DNA of 14,660 bases from an uncultured Prevotella sp. (GTDB lineage: Bacteria; Bacteroidota; Bacteroidia; Bacteroidales; Bacteroidaceae): the NCBI GenBank assembly GCA_934190685.1, contig CAKPTK010000055.1, forward strand, positions 1 through 14,660. Reading direction: 5' to 3'. Below, in pieces: positions 6,317 to 14,596 of the stretch. Positions within the stretch are counted from its first letter, which is position 1, and each line of letters begins with the position of its first letter. The translations under genes were made by a program, and so were the position numbers. The notes beneath the pieces were generated by a model. It was not told the origin of the DNA and made no database searches. It was given only the letters and a program-made list of their open reading frames with translations.

Positions 6317-7408
6317 ATGACAAACGACTTATACGATATAGAGGATGAACTGGAGCCTTTAGAGGACGAAACAGGAACGGGAGAAGCCGGAGACGGACAA
6401 CTGTATGAACATTTCCGGGTGGACGTGGACAAGGGACAAGTGCCCGTGAGAATCGACAAGTTTCTCTTTGAGCGCATGCAACATTCCAGCCGCAACCGCA
6501 TCCAGAAAGCCGCCGACGCGGGATTCATCCATGTGAACGGACAACCCGTGAAAAGCAACTATAAGGTAAGACCGCTCGATGTCATCACGCTCATGCTCAA
6601 CCAGCCCAAGCACGACACAAGCATCACTCCCGAGGACATTCCACTCAACGTGGTGTATGAGGACGACCAACTGATGGTCATCAACAAGGATGCGGGCATG
6701 GTGGTACACCCCGGAGCGGGCAACTTCCACGGAACCCTGGTCAACGCCATTGCCTGGCATCTGAAAGACCTTGCCTCCTATGACCCCAACGACCCGGAAG
6801 TTGGACTGGTACACCGCATAGACAAGGACACCAGCGGACTGCTCGTCATCGCCAAGACCCCGGAAGCCAAGACCTTCCTGGGCAAGCAGTTTTTCAACAA
6901 GACCACCCATCGCAGCTACAATGCCTTGGTGTGGGGAAATATGACGGAAGACGAGGGACGCATCGAAGGCAATATCGGCCGCGATCCTAAAGACCGACTA
7001 CGTATGGCGGTATTCGCACCCGACTCTGGTATCGGCAAGAGTGCGGTCACCCATTGGCGCGTCATCGAGCGGTTTGGCTTCGTCACACTCGTAGAGTGTA
7101 TTCTCGAGACCGGCCGCACCCACCAGATTCGGGCACATATGAAGCATATCGGACACCCTCTGTTCTCCGATGAACGGTATGGCGGATGCGAGATTCTACG
7201 TGGCACAAGAAGCAGCACATACAAGGCTTTCATCAACAATTGTTTCAAAATTTGCCCCCGTCAAGCCCTTCATGCCCGAACACTGGGCTTTGTACATCCC
7301 GTAACCGGACAGCAGATGGACTTTACTTCCGACTTGCCAGAAGACATGGAGCAACTCATCGAAAAATGGCGCGCTTTCGTCGCCGGCACAACAGCCAAGG
7401 CGGAATGA
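6317..7408 (+). CDS. rluD: RluA/RluD family 23S rRNA pseudouridine synthase
   Basis: A 363-residue protein with an acidic N-terminal extension (about 1-28), an S4 RNA-binding domain (about 43-95, RIDKFLFERM...AGFIHVNGQPVKSNYKV) and the RluA-type catalytic domain. The catalytic motif is HRIDKDTSGLLVIAKT (166-181), with Asp169 the nucleophile that attacks the uridine C1'. The later motif GRTHQIRAHMKHIGHPLFSD is also intact. The S4 plus RluA layout is that of RluD, which makes pseudouridines in helix 69 of 23S rRNA, but RluC shares it, so the target is inferred. It is 27 bp after the PASTA gene and 43 bp before ddl, in one probable operon. The acidic leader (DIEDELEPLEDE) is not part of the fold and might be partly untranslated if a later start is used, but no nearby ATG competes. 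Confidence 0.92.
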   Translation: MTNDLYDIEDELEPLEDETGTGEAGDGQLYEHFRVDVDKGQVPVRIDKFLFERMQHSSRNRIQKAADAGFIHVNGQPVKSNYKVRPLDVITLMLNQPKHDTSITPEDIPLNVVYEDDQLMVINKDAGMVVHPGAGNFHGTLVNAIAWHLKDLASYDPNDPEVGLVHRIDKDTSGLLVIAKTPEAKTFLGKQFFNKTTHRSYNALVWGNMTEDEGRIEGNIGRDPKDRLRMAVFAPDSGIGKSAVTHWRVIERFGFVTLVECILETGRTHQIRAHMKHIGHPLFSDERYGGCEILRGTRSSTYKAFINNCFKICPRQALHARTLGFVHPVTGQQMDFTSDLPEDMEQLIEKWRAFVAGTTAKAE

Positions 7409-7451
7409 AGCACCACGACACTATCATGACAATAACAAAACATACAACAAT

Positions 7452-8456
7452 ATGAAAGAATTGAAAAGAACCATTGCCATCGTTTGTGGTGGCGATTCAT
7501 CAGAGCATGACGTATCCCTGCGCTCAGCACAAGGTCTCTACTCTTTCTTCGACAAAGAGCGCTACAATGTATATATCGTGGACGTGAAAGGACAAGACTG
7601 GCACGTGGAACTGGAAAACGGCGACACTGCCCCCATCGACAAGAACGACTTCTCCTTTGTCTACAATGGCGAGGTCACAGAGTTTGACTATGCCTACATC
7701 ACCATCCACGGCACACCCGGCGAGAACGGTGTGATGCAAGGCTATTTCGAGTTGATTCATCTGCCCTACTCCACCAGCGGTGTATTGGTCGAGGCCATGA
7801 CCTTCGACAAATATGTGCTCAACAACTATTTGCGTGGCTTTGGTGTCAACGTGGCAGACTCTCTGCTCATCCGCAAGGGCTACGAACAACTGGTGAGCGA
7901 CGAAGAAATAGAGAAGCGCATCGGCTATCCTTGCTTCGTGAAACCTGCCGCCGACGGCAGCAGCTTCGGTGTGTCGAAAGTGAAGAACGCCGACCAACTG
8001 GCTCCCGCTGTGCGCAAGGCTATCATGGAGAGCGACGAGGTAATGGTGGAGTCTTATCTCCAAGGCACCGAAATTTCCATCGGTTGCTACAAAACCAAGG
8101 AAAAGACAGTGGTGTTCCCCGCCACAGAAGTAGTAACCAAGAACGAGTTCTTCGACTATGACGCCAAATACAACGGACAGGTTCAGGAAATCACACCAGC
8201 CCGCCTCGCACCAGAAACAGCCAAGGCCGTGGCTGCCGAGACAAGCCGCATCTACGACATCCTGCATTGCAACGGCATCATCCGCATCGACTATATCATC
8301 TCGAAGGACGAGAATGGCAAGGACAAGGTGAACATGCTCGAAATCAACACCACACCGGGCATGACCGCCACCAGCTTCATTCCACAGCAAGTGCGCGCCG
8401 CCGGTCTTGACATCAAGGACGTGCTGAGCGACATCGTAGAGAACCAATTCAAATAA
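7452..8456 (+). CDS. ddl: D-alanine--D-alanine ligase
   Basis: A 334-residue ATP-grasp ligase that joins two D-alanines for the peptidoglycan precursor in the cytoplasm. The N-terminal motif GGDSSEHDVSLRSA (13-26) carries the substrate-binding Glu18. HGTPGENG (86-93) and PYSTSG follow, then the ATP-grasp lid with FVKPAADGSSFGVSKV (162-177). The C-terminal metal-binding motif MLEINTTPGMT has the conserved Glu and Asn. Length and motifs match functional Ddl. The stop is 9 bp before the acyltransferase start and in the same frame, so translational coupling is plausible. The placement downstream of a PASTA protein gives a small cell-envelope cluster. Nothing indicates a D-Lac-specific variant, but I cannot rule this out by eye. 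Confidence 0.97.
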   Translation: MKELKRTIAIVCGGDSSEHDVSLRSAQGLYSFFDKERYNVYIVDVKGQDWHVELENGDTAPIDKNDFSFVYNGEVTEFDYAYITIHGTPGENGVMQGYFELIHLPYSTSGVLVEAMTFDKYVLNNYLRGFGVNVADSLLIRKGYEQLVSDEEIEKRIGYPCFVKPAADGSSFGVSKVKNADQLAPAVRKAIMESDEVMVESYLQGTEISIGCYKTKEKTVVFPATEVVTKNEFFDYDAKYNGQVQEITPARLAPETAKAVAAETSRIYDILHCNGIIRIDYIISKDENGKDKVNMLEINTTPGMTATSFIPQQVRAAGLDIKDVLSDIVENQFK

Positions 8457-8465
8457 AGACCGCTT

Positions 8466-9614
8466 ATGGCTATACCTGAAAAATTCGACCGCATCCGGCC
8501 ATTTGAACCCGAGGAGTTGCCTGCAGTCTATGAACGGCTGCTCGCCAATCCTCAGTTTCAAAGCGTCATCGCCTATGTACTGCCGGGCATTCCGCTCGAC
8601 GCCGTGAAGGCGAAGATGTACAGTTGCAAGACTCTGCTCGACTTTCAGAAAGCATTCTGCTACTCCTTCCTCAAGGATCTGCTTGCCAAAGCCAGCAAGG
8701 GCATATCGTTCGACCATCATGAGGTGGACACCCAGAAGCGCTACACCTTCGTGAGCAACCACCGCGACATTGTGCTCGACTCTGCCCTGCTCGATGTCCT
8801 GCTCATCGATGCAGGATGGACAACCACCTGCGAGATCGCCATCGGAGACAATTTGTTGAAGTTGCCCTGGGTGAAAGACCTGGTCCGACTGAACAAAGCT
8901 TTCATCGTGGAACGCGACCTCCCCATCCGTGAGTTGCTCATGGCCAGCAAACGATTGTCGGAATACATGCACTACGCCATCAACGAGAAACAGGACAACC
9001 TGTGGATTGCCCAACGAGAGGGACGCGCCAAGGATTCCAACGACCACACTCAACCCGCCATTCTCAAGATGATGACCATTGGTGGCGAGGGTTCTATCAC
9101 CGACCGATTGAAAGACCTGCACATTGTACCGCTCGCCATTTCCTATGAGTATGATCCTTGCGACTATCTCAAAGCAAGAGAAATGCAGCTCAAGCGTGAT
9201 GTGAAGGACTGGAAGAAGGGACCGATGGACGATGTCATCAGCATGCAGACCGGAATCATGGGTTATAAGGGACATATCCACTATCATGCAGCTCCCTGCA
9301 TCGATGAATGGCTCGGCACCATCGCCGACACTCCAAAGACGGAAGTCTACGACCGCATCGCACAGCATATCGACCATGAGATCTTTAGCCGATACAAACT
9401 CTATCCCGGCAACTACGTGGCTCTCGACATGCTCAACGGAGACCATTCCCTGTCCGACCACTATACGGAAGCGGACAAGCAGACGTTCAGCCAATATGTG
9501 GAAAGTCGCATCCAAAAGATAGACTTGCCCAACCGTGACGACGCCTTCTGCCGAGAGCGATTGCTTGAGATGTATGCCAATCCCTGCAAGAACTATCTTA
9601 GCGTGAAGAAATAA
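8466..9614 (+). CDS. Acyltransferase of the PlsC/PlsB (glycerol acyltransferase) superfamily
   Basis: A 382-residue protein, longer than a minimal PlsC (about 240). The acyltransferase blocks are visible: NHRDIVLD (98-105) for block I with His99; GDNLLKLPWVKDLVRLNKAFIV (127-148) for block II; QREGRAKDS (182-190) for block III, whose EG(T/R) element binds the phosphate of the acceptor; and VPLAISYEYDPCD (about 211-223) for block IV. Such enzymes transfer a fatty acyl chain to glycerol-3-phosphate or a lysophospholipid at the membrane. Block I is unusual: the Asp expected four residues after His is spaced by five (H-RDIVL-D), with another Asp at 101. No transmembrane helix is clear. It is 9 bp after ddl and 18 bp before the lipoprotein gene. 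The acyl acceptor is unknown; a lipid A or ornithine-lipid role is also possible. Confidence 0.82.
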   Translation: MAIPEKFDRIRPFEPEELPAVYERLLANPQFQSVIAYVLPGIPLDAVKAKMYSCKTLLDFQKAFCYSFLKDLLAKASKGISFDHHEVDTQKRYTFVSNHRDIVLDSALLDVLLIDAGWTTTCEIAIGDNLLKLPWVKDLVRLNKAFIVERDLPIRELLMASKRLSEYMHYAINEKQDNLWIAQREGRAKDSNDHTQPAILKMMTIGGEGSITDRLKDLHIVPLAISYEYDPCDYLKAREMQLKRDVKDWKKGPMDDVISMQTGIMGYKGHIHYHAAPCIDEWLGTIADTPKTEVYDRIAQHIDHEIFSRYKLYPGNYVALDMLNGDHSLSDHYTEADKQTFSQYVESRIQKIDLPNRDDAFCRERLLEMYANPCKNYLSVKK

Positions 9615-9632
9615 AAACCAAGAACAACACAC

Positions 9633-10310
9633 ATGAAACACCACCTTGTCATCCTCCTTGCCACGGTCCTCATGCTTGTGACAGGCTGCAAGCACAACTC
9701 TTACGACTCCGGCGACGGCGAGCTTTCTTATATGCGTGCCGACTTCACTGAAGCGCATACTGTGGCCTCAAAACAAATGGATTATGCCATGACAGACGAA
9801 GGCGACAAGGTGGTGTTCGCTCATCGCTATGGTTGCGATTGGGCGACCAAGGCGGACTCCACCTATCGTTCCTTGGTATATTATAATAAGGTGGACGGCA
9901 TGAACGAGGTGAGTGTCGTGACAATAACCAATGTTCCAGTCCTTCGTTTCAAGACCGAAGCGAAAGACAACAAGCCTGAGAACAAGCGTATGGACCCCAT
10001 AGTGTTTGAAAGTGCCTGGCTCAGCAAGAACCGCAAATGGATCAACATCGGTTTTGCCATCAAGACAGGACAGGCGGACACACCGGATTCAAAACAGGTA
10101 ATCGGCTGTTTCTGCGATGAGGTGAAGACGCTATCCGACGGCACCAAGGAGTATCACCTCAGTCTCTATCACAACCAAAACAATGTGCCGGAATACTACA
10201 GCAGCCGTATGTTCGCCAGCATTCCGACTGACGGCATAAACCAAGGAGACAAAGTCATTATCAACATTATGGGCTATAATGGACTTGTCACCAAGGAATT
10301 TACTTTATAA
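9633..10310 (+). CDS. NigD-like lipoprotein
   Basis: A 225-residue predicted lipoprotein: signal peptide with lipobox VTGC and lipidation at Cys19. After a short linker, residues about 30-115 fit a small beta-rich (OB-like) domain. The rest (about 122-225, ESAWLSKNRKWINIGFAI...YHLSLYHNQNNVPEY...GDKVIINIMGYNG) resembles the C-terminal beta-sandwich of the NigD-like family found in Bacteroidota. NigD was named as a putative immunity protein of a Bacteroides fragilis bacteriocin locus, but no bacteriocin gene is visible here, and family members are widespread, so an immunity role should not be assumed. It probably sits at the outer membrane. It is 18 bp after the acyltransferase gene and likely the last gene of that operon; no clear terminator hairpin follows it. 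Confidence 0.75.
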   Translation: MKHHLVILLATVLMLVTGCKHNSYDSGDGELSYMRADFTEAHTVASKQMDYAMTDEGDKVVFAHRYGCDWATKADSTYRSLVYYNKVDGMNEVSVVTITNVPVLRFKTEAKDNKPENKRMDPIVFESAWLSKNRKWINIGFAIKTGQADTPDSKQVIGCFCDEVKTLSDGTKEYHLSLYHNQNNVPEYYSSRMFASIPTDGINQGDKVIINIMGYNGLVTKEFTL

Positions 10311-10346
10311 AAGCGACAAAAGAGTGTAAAAAAGCGACAAGCGACA
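10308..10346 (+). repeat. Short tandem AAAGCGACAA repeats after the NigD-like gene
   Basis: AAAGCGACAA occurs at 10310-10319 and 10331-10340 with a 21-nt period, followed at once by another GCGACA. No inverted partner is present, so this is not a hairpin terminator. Function unknown; it may be slippage-derived spacer. Confidence 0.45.
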
Positions 10347-10386
10347 TCTTTTCCATCCATTTCCTCTTTTCTTTCGTCTTTTTCAT

Positions 10387-10442
10387 CTATCTTTGCAGAA
10401 GATAGACTTTACGTTTATTTGCACTATCTTTGCAGAAGATAG
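10387..10442 (+). promoter_or_regulatory. Duplicated 19-bp palindrome with promoter-like TATCTTTG
   Basis: CTATCTTTGCAGAAGATAG is present twice without change, at 10387-10405 and 10424-10442, 37 bp apart. Each copy is an inverted repeat (CTATCTT-TGCAG-AAGATAG), and each contains TATCTTTG (10388-10395 and 10425-10432), a match to the Bacteroidota -7 box. Neither copy has a convincing TTTG at the right distance upstream. They could be tandem promoters, or paired binding sites for a dimeric regulator of the downstream receptor gene. The second copy ends 50 bp before the chosen ATG at 10493. Confidence 0.55.
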
Positions 10443-10492
10443 GTGGCACTCAACAGTTTGAAAACAATCATTTTTTACCTAATAATTCATTT

Positions 10493-13282
10493 ATGAAATT
10501 TCGACTCCTGTGTATCTTGCTTTTCATTACCTTGGCAAGCATAGCACAAAACTCTACCAATGGTACTGAAAAGACCAAGAACACCTTGAGAATCGGTGGC
10601 AAGATTGCCGACAGCTTTACCCATCTGCCCGTAAAAGCCCGCATTTTCCTCCTTGACAAGGACTCTGCATTAGTAGACACCTGCACTTCTGTCATTGAAG
10701 AAAAATCGGCTTATTATCAGATGGCAGCACCACGCATCAAGAACAATTATATCATCAAGGCACAGTGCAACGGATATTATGACCTGACGAAAAACATCAC
10801 CCTCTCGCCAACCAAGCGCACTCCCCATATTCTCTTAGACGAGCTACTGATGAAGAAAAAGCCCATCTCTCAAGAAACCAACCTCGACGAAGTGGTAGTC
10901 ACCGGCACAAGGGTGCAGATGACCTATCGTGGCGACACCATTGTCTATGATGCTTCTGCATTCGTTCTACCCGAAGGTTCCATGCTTAGCTCGCTCGTCA
11001 AGCAGCTGCCAGGAGCTGACTTAAAAAGTGACGGAACAATCTATATCCAGGGAAGAAAAGTGGACTATCTGACGCTCAACGGCAATGACTTTTTCAAAGG
11101 CAAGAACAAGATGATACTCGACAATCTACCCTACTTCACGGTCAAAGACCTGAAGGTGTATGAGCGCAAGGTGCCCGAAGAAGAGCGTACCCTCAGCCAA
11201 AAACCAACCGAATATCTGATGGACGTGAACATGAAACGGGAATATCATCACACTCATCTCGCCAACGCCGAAATTGGTGGCGGAACTCAAAAGCGTTGGT
11301 TAGGCAGATTGTTCGGAATGTCAACCGGAGAACAATTGAATATGTTTGCCTTTGCCAATGCCAACAACATCAATGAAGAACGGGAACCCGGTGAAACAGG
11401 TGACTGGTCGCCTGCTCGCACCAACAAAGGAGAAGTGACCGACAAGAGGGTTGCCGCTACAATCGGTTACAACTCACGTGACCAGAAAATAAAAAACAAA
11501 TCTGAAATCACCTCGAACTGGCGTCGCTCAAACTCCCAAACCAAGACCTTCAACGAAAGGTTTTCTACCGACGGGAACATATTCAAAGGCAGCAGCAGCC
11601 AGTCTCTCTCCAAAGACTATTTTTTCGACTTCTCAGATAATTTGAAATACAAGGGAAAGACTGTTCGAACAAACATCTACTACGATTTGTATTACAGCCA
11701 CGAAAATCGCAACACTTCCAGCAGCGATTCCACTTGGCGTGCAAGCCTCACCAACCGTAACCATTCCCGAACCTTGCGGAAATATGATCTATGGAAAAAC
11801 AGCCTGAATACCTACACATCCATCCGCCTGCCATGGGAAGACCGAATCGGCATCATTACAGACTTTGTCTATGAAAACAAGAAACCCAACGACACTTACT
11901 CTTTGGTCAGAACAGACTATCTGGACGAGGGACAAACCGACCGACGAAACAACTACAAAGACAACAGCTATCATTTCTACAGATACCGGTTGGGAGCGGA
12001 CTACAACCGACAGCTCAGTCCTGAATGGGAAATATCTCCGCATGTCACTTACACACAAAGCTATGAGCGCACCAGCAATGTCAGATACAGACTTGACCGC
12101 ATAGAAAGTTTACAAGACAAATTGGGCATATTGCCCTCAGACGACGCCATGTTTAGCCAAGCATTGGACATGCCCAACAGCTACTTCTATGGTTGGCAGG
12201 AAAAACAATGGAAAACAAATCTCACCCTACATAGATGGGCAGGAAACGGAAATATTGAGATTTCATTACCTCTCGCCTTCCACAATCAGCGGATGCATTA
12301 TCAGCACAATCAGCTTGACACGTTGGCACATCGCAATTTCAAAACGTTTATGCCGGAAATCATTTGGGAGAAGAAGGGACCTGTCTCACAAAAGTTTGAA
12401 TACGAACTAACCACCTATGTGCCGGATTATGATATGATCATGCCTTATGGCAACAATTCCGACCCGCTAAATGTGCACATCTACAACCCGAACTTAAAAA
12501 GCAGAATAGAGCAGAATGCCTCCTACAAGATCAATGTCCGGTCGAAGAAGTCCGACTTGAGTTGGTGGATTGCAGCAAGCGGAAAACTTGTACATCGCGC
12601 TTGGGGTGTCCGTACCAATTATGACACACCAACGGGTGCATTCACCTATAAGAAAGACAATGTGAACGGGAACTGGAATGCCGAAGGAAAGGCGGGAATA
12701 ACCCGAACACTCGACAAAAAGCATTTGCTGAGATGGGACATGAACGCTCAACTTTCCTATTTACATAGTGTAGACTTCGATATTGCCTATGACAATATCC
12801 CCACACAGCTGAGCAAAGTCAACACTTGGAACCCTCTGTTCAACTCCAAGCTCAGCTATCGCAAAGGGAAATTCTCCGCCATACTGACTGGAGAATGGAG
12901 TGGACGGTTTGTTAGAAGTAACCGCAAGGACTTTGAAAGCATCAATGCCCACGACTTCCAATATGGGATAGTTACCCAATATACTATTCCCTTTGTCAAG
13001 TTGACGGTCGGCACAGACATAATGATGTTCAGTCGCCGTGGCTACAACAGCGACTTGATGAACACAGACGACTTGGTGTGGAACGCACAGTTCACCCGTT
13101 CCTTCTGTCACGGCAACATTGTTGCAAAGCTCAAAGCATTCGACCTGCTGCACCAACTCTCCAACAAGACCTTTTCTGTAAATGCACAAGGCAGAACTGA
13201 AACTTGGCAAAACACGTTGCCACACTACGTGCTTCTGTCTTTCGCCGTTAAAACGAGTTCCAAGAAAAAGGTTGGTAAATAA
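10493..13282 (+). CDS. Large outer-membrane beta-barrel protein, TonB-receptor-like
   Basis: I place the start at ATG 10493 (929 residues), because it gives a clean signal peptide (MKFRLLCILLFITLASIAQ, cleavage near residue 18-19). An in-frame TTG at 10430 lies inside the promoter-like palindrome and would add 21 polar residues ahead of it. A carboxypeptidase-regulatory-like beta-sandwich (about 31-110) is followed by LDEVVVTGTR (131-140), the junction typical of Bacteroidota TonB-dependent proteins. A plug-like region comes next (about 141-240, with SSLVKQLPGADL and RKVDYLTLNGNDFF), then a long aromatic-rich beta-barrel to the end, like the OMP_b-brl_3 class. There is no SusD-like partner, so it is not a standard polysaccharide-utilisation pair; the ligand is unknown. 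The C-terminus ends in a basic tail (SSKKKVGK) rather than an aromatic residue. It is monocistronic, closed by the hairpin at 13288-13325. Confidence 0.85.
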   Translation: MKFRLLCILLFITLASIAQNSTNGTEKTKNTLRIGGKIADSFTHLPVKARIFLLDKDSALVDTCTSVIEEKSAYYQMAAPRIKNNYIIKAQCNGYYDLTKNITLSPTKRTPHILLDELLMKKKPISQETNLDEVVVTGTRVQMTYRGDTIVYDASAFVLPEGSMLSSLVKQLPGADLKSDGTIYIQGRKVDYLTLNGNDFFKGKNKMILDNLPYFTVKDLKVYERKVPEEERTLSQKPTEYLMDVNMKREYHHTHLANAEIGGGTQKRWLGRLFGMSTGEQLNMFAFANANNINEEREPGETGDWSPARTNKGEVTDKRVAATIGYNSRDQKIKNKSEITSNWRRSNSQTKTFNERFSTDGNIFKGSSSQSLSKDYFFDFSDNLKYKGKTVRTNIYYDLYYSHENRNTSSSDSTWRASLTNRNHSRTLRKYDLWKNSLNTYTSIRLPWEDRIGIITDFVYENKKPNDTYSLVRTDYLDEGQTDRRNNYKDNSYHFYRYRLGADYNRQLSPEWEISPHVTYTQSYERTSNVRYRLDRIESLQDKLGILPSDDAMFSQALDMPNSYFYGWQEKQWKTNLTLHRWAGNGNIEISLPLAFHNQRMHYQHNQLDTLAHRNFKTFMPEIIWEKKGPVSQKFEYELTTYVPDYDMIMPYGNNSDPLNVHIYNPNLKSRIEQNASYKINVRSKKSDLSWWIAASGKLVHRAWGVRTNYDTPTGAFTYKKDNVNGNWNAEGKAGITRTLDKKHLLRWDMNAQLSYLHSVDFDIAYDNIPTQLSKVNTWNPLFNSKLSYRKGKFSAILTGEWSGRFVRSNRKDFESINAHDFQYGIVTQYTIPFVKLTVGTDIMMFSRRGYNSDLMNTDDLVWNAQFTRSFCHGNIVAKLKAFDLLHQLSNKTFSVNAQGRTETWQNTLPHYVLLSFAVKTSSKKKVGK

Positions 13283-13287
13283 ACAGG

Positions 13288-13325
13288 AAAAGCCCTTCTG
13301 TCCACTTGGTGAAAGAAGGGCTTTT
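13288..13325. terminator. Bidirectional intrinsic terminator
   Basis: AAAAGCCCTTCT (13288-13299) and AGAAGGGCTTTT (13314-13325) form a perfect 12-bp stem with a 14-nt loop. The A and T ends provide a U-tract in either direction. It lies 5 bp after the receptor stop and just beyond the stop of the convergent secreted-protein gene. Confidence 0.88.
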
Positions 13326-13331
13326 GTCTAC

Positions 13332-14513
13332 TTAACGAGCATTGTCATGCTCGTGGATGACCGCTTTCTGCGCATCGTTGAAACCGTCCCATCCTGTAGA
13401 GCCATTACCGCCCACAGCGCCAAAAATGGCAGGAAGGCTTTTGCGTAAGAGCTGATAGGAGCCATAAGTCTTGAAATAATCAAGTTCCTCCTTGGAAAAT
13501 ATCTTTTCCATAATCAAGTCGGAGAAACTGTAGTTTTTCGCCATCTCCTCCCGACGCTGCCGTTGCTGGGCCAAATTCTGTCCGCCAGGATAGTTTTCCG
13601 GATGATCAAAACTATAGGAAGTATTAATCATATAATCGTCTCGGAAAACCGGAAGTCCTATGAGATAGTTCTGCAAACGCGCCACGGCTTTCTTTGTGTC
13701 TCTATCGCGGAACACGCAATTGAGAATTTCTTCTCTATCACTACCCGTTGCCCGTAGACGTCCATGCTTCTCACCCTTAAACAACTCAAAGTCCAAGGTA
13801 TTGTCATCAACAAACATAAAGCAACGGTCATAATAGGGCGCCACCAGTTTGCTAATATCCAGCAGTCCATAAGGAACATTGTCTCTATGATGGGCTGTAT
13901 AGGCATCAATATAGATGATTTCGACAGCGTTTTCAAAATGATTCAAAATAAGATAGACCGAGCCTAAGGTGTATTTTCCATCAGCAGAAAGTACCTTCTT
14001 AGCATACTGATGAAGCACAAACCCCTGCTCTGTTTGCGAATGCGAAATGTCGGTCACCGCATGGGGATAGGCCTTGTCAAGGTTCGCCATGATGGTCTCA
14101 CAAGCCTTCGATGCTTCCGTGAAATTGGGATAAATATTTAGGGCGTTTATGTTCTTAATCTCTTTTGTATCCTCATCATAATTGACAAACACCTTGAAAT
14201 CTTTTTGACCACCGACCATTCCCATATAACTGTATCGGCTATCAAAGGGATCAATCTTTGTCTTATGTCCTCTTTTCTGAAGTTGCCGGCGGAAAGGCTC
14301 AACTCCATAGGCCATGGAAATGCCTTGAAACGACAGTCTGTGGAACTGTGATACTTGAAGCGAAGTCGGTTCAACCTGTTTCTGTGTTTGTTCTTCGGCA
14401 GGATATTCATCCGCTCTGGGACGCAATATGACATCAGAATCATCATTCTGAGCTTGCATCCCTGTGGGGATGCACAGTAAAAACCATGCCATCAAGAGGT
14501 ATGTTTTTTTCAT
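13332..14513 (-). CDS. Secreted protein of unknown function
   Basis: A 393-residue protein I cannot assign to a family. A signal peptide is clear (Lys2, Lys3, hydrophobic core about 5-16, cleavage after Ala21 before Gln-Asn-Asp), with no lipobox cysteine at the cleavage site, so a periplasmic or exported protein is likely. An acidic, Gln-rich linker (about 23-55) follows. From about 60 to 250 the protein has mixed alpha/beta character with a repeated pattern of aromatic strands (KDFKVFVNYDEDTKEIKNI, SVYLILNHFENAVEIIYIDA). The C-terminal third is more helical and charged (QQRQRREEMAKNYSF, MEKIFSKEELDYFKTYGSY). No catalytic motif stands out. It lies between tRNA-Phe and a terminator on the same strand as the tRNA; no good TAnnTTTG box is seen in the 83 bp between them, so its promoter is unclear. 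Confidence 0.8.
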   Translation of the reverse strand: MKKTYLLMAWFLLCIPTGMQAQNDDSDVILRPRADEYPAEEQTQKQVEPTSLQVSQFHRLSFQGISMAYGVEPFRRQLQKRGHKTKIDPFDSRYSYMGMVGGQKDFKVFVNYDEDTKEIKNINALNIYPNFTEASKACETIMANLDKAYPHAVTDISHSQTEQGFVLHQYAKKVLSADGKYTLGSVYLILNHFENAVEIIYIDAYTAHHRDNVPYGLLDISKLVAPYYDRCFMFVDDNTLDFELFKGEKHGRLRATGSDREEILNCVFRDRDTKKAVARLQNYLIGLPVFRDDYMINTSYSFDHPENYPGGQNLAQQRQRREEMAKNYSFSDLIMEKIFSKEELDYFKTYGSYQLLRKSLPAIFGAVGGNGSTGWDGFNDAQKAVIHEHDNAR

Positions 14514-14596
14514 TTTCTAATTGATGTAAACGTTGATTCTTATGAGTATATAGAAAAAAGGAACTACCCCACTATGGAGAGAAGCAGCCTTTTGTG

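Noticed and set aside
7524-9758. A 744-codon open frame on the minus strand
   Set aside because: It lies exactly antisense and in register to ddl, the acyltransferase and the lipoprotein start, all with clear family motifs. Its translation is His/Val/Asp-rich without domain features.
9633-10310. NigD-like gene as part of a bacteriocin immunity locus
   Set aside because: No small toxin precursor, processing enzyme or transporter is nearby; NigD-like proteins are common in the phylum without such a context.
10430-10492. An upstream TTG start that would lengthen the receptor protein by 21 residues
   Set aside because: The TTG lies inside the promoter-like palindrome and the extra residues are polar, hiding the signal peptide; ATG 10493 is the better start.
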